In this document: positions 24,198-35,274 of the stretch, in pieces
Numbering within the stretch: the stretch's first letter is position 1
Layout of the letters: each line of letters opens with the position of its first letter
Source of the DNA: Sympetrum striolatum
Lineage: Eukaryota > Arthropoda > Insecta > Odonata > Libellulidae
Direction of reading: 5' to 3'
NCBI GenBank assembly: GCA_947579665.1
Contig: OX388349.1
Coordinates: 25,204,459 to 25,268,458, forward strand
DNA length: 64,000 bases
Notes under the pieces: generated by a model
The model's database searches: none
Seen by the model: the letters and a program-made list of their open reading frames with translations, nothing else
Told to the model about the DNA's origin: nothing
Position numbers and translations under genes: made by a program

Positions 24198-26989
24198 TGC
24201 TTTCCGTCTTCCGCTCTTCCTTGTTCTTTAGTATCTTTACAATAGTGTATTTTATCGGTGACTTGTATTAAGGCATGTTACTGAATTCCTTTAAGATGTT
24301 TGCATAGGATTAATGAAAGTAAGTCCTATAAAAATTGACGATTTCTAATAAGAATTCATTCCAGACGAAGACCCTGGTGGCCACCGGTTACGTTTTTAAT
24401 GTCTACTCAAATAATTTTTGAGCAAAAATATTTTTTTAGGCATTTAAAAGACACTATTCCAGCTGTTACGGATTTTCTTTTCTGGTGATCATTGAGAGTA
24501 CTGCATTTGAATAACGAATTTCATTTTGTCATGCAAAAAGGCAAAGCTTATGGAATTGAAATTCGTACCTCTTCTTAGCAAACATTCTTTAGCTGTTAAC
24601 TTAAATACTTTTATACTATATGATGATTGGCCACAGCATTTGAAGATTTCAGATGATCCAAATGAATTTCGTTGTCTTATGTTAGATTTTCCAGAATTAT
24701 TAATTCTTTATTAATAATGTCAAATCCAATTTATTATTAATGTTTTATCCTCTATTAATGTTTCTCTACTACATATTCTCTTGAGCTCAGTTTTCACTGT
24801 ATAGGTTTATCTTTCATAGTGCACTTGGGTTTGATTTATCCATAATTTCTTCTATTTAAACTTAATATATTATTTAGATCTTATTTAATTTGAACCTCAT
24901 CTTTAATATGCTAGAGTAATGCTATTTATAAATGTAAATGTTACTATAACAATAACTACTGTATTTTTGTTTTTAGCTACATTATAACAATTTAATTTAT
25001 TCAATTTCAACAAAGATTTACCGTAGACATGCCATTCTTTTAGTGTTCATGTGAAGTTTCTTGGCAGAATATCTGCAAGCTACTGAGCACATGGGGTCTG
25101 CAAAAGGAGTGATATATACCCAAAATGAATAGGCCCAATTCGCAAGCATTTGTAAAAAGGAAAGGTCTGAAAGGTATACGGCGTTGAAGATGTAAAGTAG
25201 CACTGTCACAGTCCTATGATTTTTTGTTTTTACCCTTTCATCTTGATATATATTAGAGCAGTTAAAATTATGTTAACGCTGAAAAAAAAAAACACCAGAG
25301 AAAAATGTGCACCAATAAGATGTAAGAGTGGTTTGAAATTGAAAGTAAGCTGGAGGACGGATACGTCTTTATTAGGGCAAGATTCAGACTCTCTTCATCT
25401 CTCCTTCTCTCTCTTTCATCTTTGCCTAAGGTGATATTCAACAATAGTGAGTTTTACGATCCTTACTGTTGGAATAATTTAATTATTTCTACCTCAAGGA
25501 TGTACTGGGGTGATTCAAGTAGGATATTATTGTAGGGAATTATTTCTGGAGATAGAGATATATGTTTCATGTATTCCATTAGAAATAAATATGAGTGCCT
25601 TTTTAAACAGCCTGTGTAAATAATATAAATAATTATATAATTAATAAGATAAAAAGGGTCGTATATTTATTTTTGGTAAGCCCATTTTCTTGCATAATTT
25701 CTTCAACAAGTGTAAACCTGTAAAAAATATATCTAAAATATTTAAACACCTACAGGAGTTACAGCTTATTATTCAGGGAACCCTTAAAAAAAATTATTTC
25801 CTAACAAAACTATTTTTATCTATGTACAATCTACGTTTCGTTAATTAAATTCTCTATATAATTAACAATATAGAATTTTAAATTATCTTTTAGTAATTGA
25901 GTTACCATTGGCTTTTGTAAGATAGTTATCGCCCCTTAGTGGCAACGCCGTGAATGGCGGTAACTCCAAACACAAACGTGCCGTTCTGTTGCCTTCCATC
26001 AAGGATGTAGGTTTTTCATCATGTAATTGAGTATACCTTAAATTTTTGGTTATAAAAGAGCAAATGATTCAAAACAATCATAAATTTAGTTTAAATATAA
26101 AAGCAGTCAATTGAATACATGTATGTGTTTTATTTAGGTGCAGGAGTGAATATGTTTAGAAGACGTGTATGATTATAGTTATTGCTACGCTTTAAACAGT
26201 TAAAAAGTTTCGAGTGTGATTGTAAGGTCATGTTCTGATCGACTAAAAATAACTCTAAAAGTAAGATTAATATTAATATTTATACGAATTCATAATTGTA
26301 ACAGAAAAATATGAAAATTTTAAACTTAGGCTACTAAACTGAAAATAGGTGCGAGTTACAAATGAAAAAAAAATATAGCAGGATTTTCAACTAAAGAAGC
26401 AAAAAAAAAATGGTGACTATCAATTTAAAAACAAACCGCTGGTTATTACATTGAGATAAGACGTAGATTATATTTTTAACAATTTCTATGAAGCCTACTC
26501 TTCGATAAAAGATGTTACATACCCTTCTACATAATCAGGATTATTGTTTTATTTAGACTGACACTGAGAAGAAGATCTATGAAACAGATTCTAATACGAG
26601 TCGCTTCAAGGATTCATTTTTTTGGATAGGCGAATATTAACTCGGAATAAACGGAACTCATTTTAGTCACTCCTTGTTAAAAGCTATTGAGAGTCTAATT
26701 CATATGACCAATGGGCTGCAAATGTGTGAAATTGATTTAATCAAAGCATTATGGTTCAGTGAGGTAATCCAGGACAAAATTGTCTCACTCCTTATCGTGC
26801 TTATTACCCCTCTAATGGTGAAGGAAATGAGTCCAAGAGCAATATGGGCTGATAATCTAACAGGCATGAGTTAGAAGAAGTAAGGTAAACTATAAATATA
26901 TTTGTGGGGAAAAACTTATTAATTCTTTCTATAAGTAGTTCTGGTGATCTAATTTGCAATAACATAAACGAGATACAATGGATTCTATT
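24198..26989. other. No recognisable gene; one small hairpin
   Basis: AT-rich. ORFs at 24526-24714, 25216-25434 and 26674-26874 are not recognised. At 25924-25965, AGTTATCGCC pairs with GGCGGTAACT (one mismatch) across a 22-base loop. Confidence 0.5.
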
Positions 26990-28229
26990 ATAAGGTAATT
27001 CCGGGAGGGATACCCCACCTAAGGAAATGACTTCATAGCAATGGCTTCAGTGATAACAAGAATGAAAGTGAAACTTCGTTATGTAATAGAACATTTATTG
27101 GTTATTAACAGGATATAAACAATTTGTTTAAAAAAATTTTCACACAATGTATTAAAGTTTTTCTGCATCCATGCATTTGGCCATCCCTCCCGAGTGTCCG
27201 GGTGAGACCCACCTTTGTGGGAGAGGTACCTCATTAGCTTAAACTGAATTTAATCTGTAAAGCGCTTGTTTCATATAAGATTTTTTAATAGTACTTAAAG
27301 TCAGGACCTAGGAAAACGTTTAAGTTAACTCTAAAACCTGTTCAGAAGTTTCATTTGCAAAAATTTTTGGATGCATCTCAGCCCCCTCTAAAGGCATATA
27401 AATAGCATATTGATACTTGGTCATCAGTTTTTTCTGCAAGTGACATCTTCTCACGCAAAAATATCGCCGATTAAACCGAAAAAAAATTATGATAATTTTG
27501 ATGTTTTTGTCGAAACTTCAAGGCAAAAATTCTCACAGAAGATGTTTTTTGTTTTCGAAAAAATTATATTTGTAAATACAATGTGGGTGGGCCACTTTTT
27601 CCGAGTATTATATTTCGATCAGAAACAAAGTGGCAAAACACACCACCCTAGTGCTTACTAAACACAGATCATCTTTTGATCGTGCATAAAATGCATTAGA
27701 CCGTGGATTTAAATTTAAATTGAAATTTAAATGTAGATTTCAAACGTTTTCTTGAAGAAAAGCCTTAATCAGTATCACCTTAAAGTAAAATTGATGCTAA
27801 TAGGGCACATACACCTAAAGACCCATACATAAAGACCCATACACCTGGGGCATCTATCTCGAGAAGAGGTGGGGCCTTTCAGTACGGGAGAGATGCCCTT
27901 ACAGCAAGTGGGGCTACACTTTTTCCAAGATGGCTAGCCACTAAACGTGGATATAATTTGAACCTATAGCTAAAAGTTTTCGCCCTTTAATTTAAAATAT
28001 TCAAACATTTAAACTGATGCCAACCAGAAACATTATACCCTATCTTATAACAGGGTGGAAAAAACATTACCTACTAGAAATGATGTTCCATTCAATTTCC
28101 AATGATTCCTTCCAACTGACTGACGCACACCGTCAGTAGAGCAATCTTGTGGTTTTCCTTAAAAATACTACGACTGGGGCTTTGCTCCCGATGGGGCATC
28201 TCACCCGGATTTACCTTATACGTTTTTTA
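26990..28229. mobile_element. Inverted-repeat transposon remnant with subterminal repeats
   Basis: The left end TATAAGGTAATTCCGGGAGG with GATACCCC (about 26990-27017) matches the reverse complement of the right end (about 28190-28229, TATAAGGTAAATCCGGGTGA then GATGCCCC). The arms are at least 30 bp at roughly 80 percent identity. The core word recurs inside (CGGGTGAGACCCAC near 27200; GGGAGAGATGCCC at about 27891), like transposase-binding subterminal repeats. TATA flanks both ends. The only internal ORF (27410-27661, 83 codons) is unrecognised. A non-autonomous DNA element of unknown superfamily. Confidence 0.6.
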
Positions 28230-29140
28230 GGCTACGTTTATTTATTTAAGATTTAGCAAACATGAATGGTTTTATGGGATTGACATAATTATTTTCCTTG
28301 TAAAACATATCCTTTAACATTTTCATCGATCTTAATCCTTTGACGCTTAAATTAACATTTATGCGTGACCATAACAATTTTTGGGATGCGACTCCAGTAC
28401 ACAGTACTTTACACACACCACAATGCGGTGCGTGAGGCTTATCTCTTAGCTCCAGAGTACATCTTTTGTAGTGAACTCTTCCAAAATCTATTGCAGAAAA
28501 GAGCGGGAAGATGAAAGCACCTTCCCTATTTATTCTCTTTTCTTATACCCTTTATTTCGTGCCATATTTTCTCTCCTCTTCGTAAAGTTGGTCTTAGGCA
28601 ACTCAAGAGCTTTCTCAAAAAGATCCCTTGCAAAAGGATTTTCTCCGGTACCGTAAATTCAAACTTCATCCCTGCGAAAATTCCACGATTTATCATCACC
28701 GAAAAGATAAACACCATTCATTGCTTTACTTCTAAGCGGTTGAACTTTCTTTTCTCTTCGTCGTGGGAATCTACTGAAGGGAATTAATTAATTTAAAAAT
28801 TTATGGCTACGTTCATTAGTATCTCTTTGAAGCTCGATTAGCTGTTTGGGTGACATGGGACATCCTCTTCTTTACATGGTGAAGGGTATTATGATTTTAT
28901 TGGTAGAATATTTAGTGAAAGTCTGTGTACCTTCAATATGTGGAGAGAAATCGAGTCATAGGGAATGCATGACCATTATCCTATGAGAAGAATTTAAAAC
29001 ATTGTCAATCGATAAAGAACGAGTTTGTAGAAGAAGAAATTTATTAAACTTACATGAAAAGTATGGTAAGCGCGAATGCTGAAGTTAATACACCAATTAT
29101 CATAATTAGTATTCAGATGCGTTCAGTATAATTCAACATG
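28230..29140. other. No recognisable gene or element
   Basis: Overlapping ORFs on both strands at 28471-28717 are not recognised. The rest is AT-rich. Confidence 0.5.
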
Positions 29141-29218
29141 TAAGGTCATTTTGCACATAGTGACCCCCACCCGGGATCGAAACCGGGGCCAACTTAAGCA
29201 ATGGTGAAAGCTACCTTA
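29141..29218 (-). mobile_element. tRNA-derived SINE, partial
   Basis: On the minus strand it reads GGTAGCTTTCACCATTGC, then the B-box GGTTTCGATCCCGGGTGGGG, then GTGCAAAATGACCTTA. The order and words match the copy at 3547-3671, but it stops before the AAGCTGTC stretch and has no (TAC)n tail. It is 3'-truncated or a subfamily. Confidence 0.65.
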
Positions 29219-31533
29219 TTGATTATTCAGGATATCATCATAAATTTATAGACATAAACCACAAGTAAGGAAATTCAATATAAGACCTCATTCTTAACAT
29301 GAAAATTTTTTCAGCTCGAAATTGCAACAACCTTTAGTGAATATAAAGTGCTATAATTTTGTTATTGATGATATATACTTTCCAGGTTTTCTTTACCGCT
29401 GAAGATTATCATAAGACATTATTTTAAATACAAGAGATTAATTTTATAAATGTTTATTTGAATACATATTATTTAAAATTTATGTAACGGAAGAGTTGTT
29501 GTCAGTATCCGAAGTTCACTGAATTATGTCTGTCAAATGACTGGTAGTCATGTGAGTTTCGCTTAATCAAAATAACTCCTGTATATTCAGCGTTTTAACA
29601 TCAATCTCATTCAACAGCCTGCTACCTCTATCGAAAATAATAATCCGTTTGTAATACTAAGTTTGTAATAGATAACCAGTAAGAAAGAAACTAGGTTAAA
29701 GACATAATTTGTATTTCATATTCTAAAATATAAGTTTTAAATAGTAATGATGGAAGCGTCGAATAATAGGGGCACAATACCTACAAAAAATCCCAATGTA
29801 ATTCTCATTCGAAATTGGAAAATTCTATCTTATTATTAGTCTCAATATGACATACTATCGACGAAAACAAATTAATATGATACAGTGACACTGTCAACTT
29901 TTTTGAAGACTATAGCATTAGCACATACATTAAATCACCACTCATCACATGGTAGTACAACGGAATCGACTCTGAATTCCAATTACGTTCAGCCATTTTT
30001 TCTCATCAAGTTAACTAGAGCATAACAAACAAAAGAAGAAAATCATGAGATATACGAATAAGATCTTACCTAAAACCCACCTTGAGTATCAAAGATGCGG
30101 AGTTAAAAAAATCACACCATTTCATGGACTGGAAATGTTTAACTCGCTCTTTTAGATCTGAATCCGGTTAAAATTTTGAACCGGAAGAATTTTTGACCGG
30201 AGAGTCTTTTTTGCTAAACAAAATTAAAATTTTTGACACGGAACGGCATTGTTTTGAATGCGGCTGGCGTTGTTGGCCCGTATAGTTGCAAGAGTCACGT
30301 AACAGGTGTTCTATTTGCTAAGAAAACAAAACTGTAGCTGCAATTTTTGCAGTGTGTTCATGTCCGTTACATTACGCTCTGTGAGTCCTAGAAATGGACA
30401 AGTTGAGGTTCTGTTCAGGTATTTCTAGAAAGAACACGGAATTTTTTCCATTCTCAAGTTAACTAAAGAAACAGTAATGCACGTCTCAACATATTTATGT
30501 TCAGGAAAATACGAGATCTAAATTCATGGATATTTTTTATGGTTTATAGTTTTATGATGAAAATTTGTGTAACTATTCAAAATTACGTGACTAATAATTC
30601 CCTTACAGAATAGATTTTAAGTAATGAGATGGGTGGAAATATTGCAGATCAATGGGATGGTTATTATGAAATAAATTTTAATGCTGCTAAGAATATAATT
30701 GCGTGTTACTCACAAGGAGACGTTGTCACATTGATGTAAAAACTATGGTTTCATAGTCGTAAGTTTTATCAGACATCCCTTAGGTTTTACATGAACCATA
30801 TTAGAAAAGCGACACATATAGAACAGAAAAAAACATAATTTTTCTTATTGGGTCTAGCTGTTTTTATGGTACTCACCCGTAACATGGAGATTTTTACTTG
30901 TTTTTATAGCGCGTTTAAGCTTTTTTAAGGATTGGATTAAATGGATTATGTTAGAATTAAATCTTTTGTACTTTTTCACCACAGCAAGTAGTGAAAAAAA
31001 GCCTCATTCCAGGTCAACTCTAATTGATCCTCGAACTAATAAATGTAACTGCAATTAACTGCTACTTAAAGTTAATTAACTACAGTTTAGTTTAGACTAT
31101 GTTCGTGCTAATAACAATATAAGGATTGGATAATCACTCGGATCCTTGATATGATTATTTCTATTGAGTCGGACAAGATTTTGTGAAAATCACTAATATA
31201 ATAACGATATATACTTTTCCACAATATTTTAGTAACTACTTGTTCCGGCGTTTCATAGCCATCATAAGGTTACCAGAACACTGAGAATCAAAAATACTGA
31301 ATAGTTGTGTTAATTTGTATGGGTCTGTAGTATTTGTATAACACATCCCTATCATCCTAATGAAACCACGAGCTTAAACCAACCCAAAACCTAATTTTTA
31401 CTGTTAGATATAGTTAAACAAGACAGACTCGGGTTCCGCTTCGTGGTAGTCACTAAAAATAAGCAGATGCATAATAAAATCCAAGCGTAGCGGTGTAGTA
31501 AACGTTTTGTTAGAATCTGTTTATTGGATATAA
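29219..31533. other. No recognisable gene or element
   Basis: AT-rich. At 30165-30250 the word TTTTTGACCGG recurs in degenerate form. No supported ORF. Confidence 0.55.
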
Positions 31534-31674
31534 TTGTTCGTATTCATATGTAGTATGAAAATTTTTCCTCGTTTTTCTAGAAAGTTTTCTTTCCAAGAGG
31601 GCTTTATTTCAGTAAAACGTATGAAACGCCTTACAATAATTATTGTACCCGCTGACGTACGGACAGCATTTGTA
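31534..31674 (+). repeat. Dispersed repeat S, copy 1
   Basis: CATATGTAGTATGAA, TTCCTCGTTTTTCT and TTTCAGTAAAACGTA occur here in the same order and spacing as at 39325-39415 (roughly 75-80 percent over 85 bases). It directly abuts a Tc1/mariner-like end. Confidence 0.6.
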
Positions 31675-31790
31675 CAGTGGCGGAAAAAATTATCGCAACA
31701 CTTTGCGCGCGCACCAGTGGCTTTCACAGAAACTATTTGGAATTCTGCTTTCTGTGACTGACTGGCAACACCGAGGAAAGCCTCGAAAAG
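31675..31790 (+). mobile_element. Tc1/mariner-like terminus, left-facing
   Basis: TA followed by CAGTGGCGGAAAAAATTATC and GCAACAC is a typical Tc1/mariner terminal repeat beginning after its TA target. About 110 bases align, with gaps, to the reverse complement of 39190-39310. No transposase ORF is recognisable next to it. Confidence 0.5.
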
Positions 31791-32740
31791 CGGTAATATT
31801 TGAGTCGGAGCCTAGAACTTACACAAATTTCCTCTCTTTCGAACTCTTCTTAGAGCCTTTGCGCGAACTCTCCCCGAGTTCGTCGTGTTTATTTCGGCGT
31901 TTCTCTTTCACAGATAGTTATCGTATTTATAGAACGATAAGTTGAATATATATTTATTCCAATTTAAATCTTAAATGCAATAAAATACATAGACAATAAT
32001 TGAAACTTAATTATTAATAATGTGAAGAATGCTATTCAGTTTTAATAATGCGTAGCAATAAGGAATAAGTGGGATTGGAGTAGAATACGCGATGTGGTGA
32101 TTCTCACCTTTAGAGAACGAGAATCTTGTAGTCTAGAGGAAAATGATGTTCTGCGAGATTATGGCGAGAACAGATGACCTATAATGGTCTCTTTTCCTGG
32201 ATAATTTGTGCGCTAATAAGGCGTTATTTTGGTAGTTTGGTTTCTCACTCCAACATACGTCTTACGGCTGCCTGCTGGATATTAATGTAAATTTAATTCT
32301 TCAAACGTCCAGTTCAAACATAGGATATTCAATATTTGTGATAAACATACCGAGGAGGATTTTTGATTGCAAGTCTTATGTTTTCAATTCAGCAATTAGA
32401 ATTCGAGAAGTAGTTAGAGCGATTACTGAGTTACTAACTATGACACAACGTAAAATTTGTATTTTGTCTAGGGAACATAATTTTTCCCCAACTTAATCAT
32501 GCAGACGAAGGAAATTCGTAATATAAATTTATATACACCATTTGTCACCTAGAATACATGAAATCATTGTCCGTCCGGAGTTAAAAGGAAAAATACCAAT
32601 TCCAAAGTTAAAACAAACATGATTTCATAAAAACCGAACAATTTCTGCGCATATATCGGACTTGTCTTACATTTTGTAACAGGGAGTTCGGTGACCTTGG
32701 TCATTAGTCAATTGTGTTGCCTTCGCGCGGAGAAATTCAC

Positions 32741-32915
32741 GTAGAAATGCATTAAGGCTTTGATAATTCGCGAGGAGAGTCTTTAACCACAAGTTGATCC
32801 CTTCAAAGTATTGCAGGCTCCAATACAAAACAAACGTTGAAATGCATTACCTCGCGCGGAAAAGCTTTAACCATATGTCGAGCACTTTCAAAGCAAGTAT
32901 TGCAGGTGCAAGGTA
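32741..32915. repeat. Imperfect tandem duplication, units of 95 and 80 bp
   Basis: Unit 1 (32741-32835) and unit 2 (32836-32915) share GAAATGCATTA, TCGCG, CTTTAACCA, TTTCAAAG/CTTCAAAG and TATTGCAGG in order, with small gaps. There is no recognised coding function, although ORFs cross it on both strands. Confidence 0.65.
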
Positions 32916-33979
32916 TATTTTTCCTTTTCAAGCCTATATCAGCTAGACTCAGGACCCTCATTTTACAGTCGCCCAGTAGAAACAATCCTCTGGCTAATTC
33001 AAAGCTCCTTCCTCGCCATGGTGCTAAGGAAATTAGATGTTATTGCTCTTGTAAAAATATTCCCAAATAATATTATTATATTAGCGTATTTTAGTAAACA
33101 AAGACTTCCTAATAAACAACCCAAGTTTTTAGTACTGATACGTATTTTATGAACGTCTGACTTTATAAAGTTAATTAACCAGGATTATGCTGCCATAATA
33201 AAATTATTAATAAGCTGCTAAAATGGACTTCTCAGTTTGTTGGGAAGTGTCATAAATATAACTAGTTGCTAATTAAGAGGTGATTTTGCAGCTGTCTGAC
33301 ACATGTTATTGGCATAGGAAGGTCACGAGCTCGAATTCCGCTTAAGTTAAATGAATTTTTTATCTTAAACTTCTGTTGTTCGGGAAATGAACGAATGTAA
33401 GATATGATTTCCACATATATTTATACGCCCCTGTAATGAATATACATATTTGCCAGAGAGATGCAATTCATTATGGAAAAATAACCATTGGAAATGAAAG
33501 ATGCGGAACCGATTCATCACCAATTGTCGGTCAAGAAAATGTTTCGTGTGTCAGTGGAAATTCCTCTTCTACCAAGGATTCGAGGTCGTTCGCTGAAAGA
33601 CAATTCTTTTACTCATTTTCCACAATTAGAGGTATTTGACAGGGCCTCCTGATTTCCCGAAGCACGATGAACCTTCGGCTTTCAGTGCAGAGGATTTTCG
33701 AAAGCCTATGCGTCACTCGCAACAACAAACCGGTCGTAAGGCAAGGAGCTCAGGCTTACTTACTCAGACTTATTGGCGACTATTTCTTCATTTAGGTCTT
33801 CACGTCGATAGACGGACAACCAGCAGACCGCGCAAGCGAATCTTTTTCATTTTTACGCTTAAAAAAAGCCTTGAGAACTATTGACATTCTTATGCATATT
33901 ATTATTCATTGTTCGTCTACAACCAGGACAATTTGCTGGTTCACAGTTTCCAATTTTCTCGGCGGTAGTTCCAAACCAA
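32916..33979. other. No recognisable element; ORFs of unknown nature at 33.4-33.9 kb
   Basis: Two plus-strand ORFs nearly abut (33436-33639, 67 codons; 33636-33884, 82 codons) in a GC-balanced patch. I recognise no motif and see no supported splice signals. Confidence 0.35.
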
Positions 33980-34250
33980 TTATATAGATTTAGATTGAGA
34001 TATATACCCCGCGAGCTGCCAGATGGGTATGGCAGGGGTTGTAATAACACCATCATCAACTAATCTACTCTATCAGCCTCTCTAATTGTCCGGGGAAAAA
34101 AGCGACCAAAAGTAATGTTTTGTGATTACTTCCCTGTAACGTTTTGTCGATGCTTCTCGGAGATCGCGATTAGGTCTTTAGTTGCACTAAAATTTCATTT
34201 ACTTTGTCTTTAGGTTCTGAACCGATAAAGCTTTCGATGAGCTTCCATCG
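33980..34250 (-). mobile_element. LINE 3' end, same family as 21.8 kb and 35-38 kb
   Basis: On the minus strand the end of the coding part reads (with a frameshift) PRTIREADRVD and a stop, matching PRTIRDNNRIRK of the 21.8-kb copy. The 3' UTR follows: CAACCCCTGCCATACCCATC and then TGGCAGCTCGCGGGGTAT, a hairpin with the same CCCCTGCCA...GGGGTAT frame. The segment 34076-34250 is shared with 12228-12360. Confidence 0.65.
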
Positions 34251-34643
34251 GTCTCACCTGGAGCGAATTCCAATAAAGAAGTGGTTAACTCTGTGTCTCG
34301 GAGGCTGAATCATATGGAGGAGAATGAAGGAGAATGGATATATTATTAATCATCTTATATTTTTATTAATTCCATTGTAGTTCTCGATTATTAATCATAG
34401 TGTATAAGTGCACACTGTTACCGAGCCTGAGAGAAATACCAATACATATAAATATTTTCCACTTGCTCTAAATTATGTTAAATAGTATCCTTCTATTAAA
34501 AACATGAAAATTGAGTAACATTACGGGGATGGAAGTCTATGGCGGAGCTGACATTTTTTCATAATCATCTATGAGTAAGAATCTACGGATTCTATCGAAT
34601 GTGGACATGAATATACAGATGATAATTAATGATTGCTTTTTCG

Positions 34644-34680
34644 CAGGGGCGCAGCCAGGATTTGTGCACGAGGGAGAGGG
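34644..34680 (+). mobile_element. hAT-like transposon end (fragment)
   Basis: CAGGGGCGCAGCCAGGATTT is a terminal motif common to invertebrate hAT elements. No opposite end is visible. From motif memory. Confidence 0.35.
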
Positions 34681-35274
34681 TTATAGACAGTAGAAAGAGT
34701 GAAAACATTTCTACATTTCAGGGCCGGTATATTCATGCACGCTACATGATAGAAGATATGTTAAATTCTTAAAAAACCTAAAATGCGTAGAAAACTAGGA
34801 TATATTCACGGTTATGTGGCAAAATTAAAACCTTTTTGAGATTTTAGTTTGTAAGATGGATAATTAAATAATAATGGTGAATAATTATCCTCAATGATAT
34901 TTGGATTTCCAGTTTTGATAGGGCCAATTTCTCTTACATTATCATTATTTCTCAAGGTGTAAGGTTTTTATCATTGTAAATATTAATTTCGGGTGCCTTT
35001 GAGTGTTTTTTTTTAAACCAAAGGAAGGGTAATTAAAAATTCCTTTAACAGTTATTGAATGTGAGAAGAAATAAATTAGTAGTAGTGATTTAGGAGATGA
35101 TATTGAAACGTAAGTATTTTGGAGGTAGCACTACAATTTGGACAACCCAGTTACTTTGATGGAAACCGAAGACCAATCGTAGCGGAGACGGATGAATTTT
35201 TCCTCTTAAATTATATGTTGTTTTATAAATACGATATATTCTGATTATTAAGTTAAAATGTCGACAGCACAGAA

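Noticed and set aside
29141..29218. Possible functional tRNA gene
   Set aside because: Only the B box is good; the acceptor and anticodon arms do not form. It matches the SINE family.
30165..30250. Minisatellite-like recurrence of TTTTTGACCGG
   Set aside because: Three irregular, diverged occurrences with unequal spacing are not enough to call an array.
33284..33345. tRNA B-box-like word (GAGCTCGAATTCCGC)
   Set aside because: No convincing A box, no stems that fold as a tRNA, and no SINE body or tail follow.
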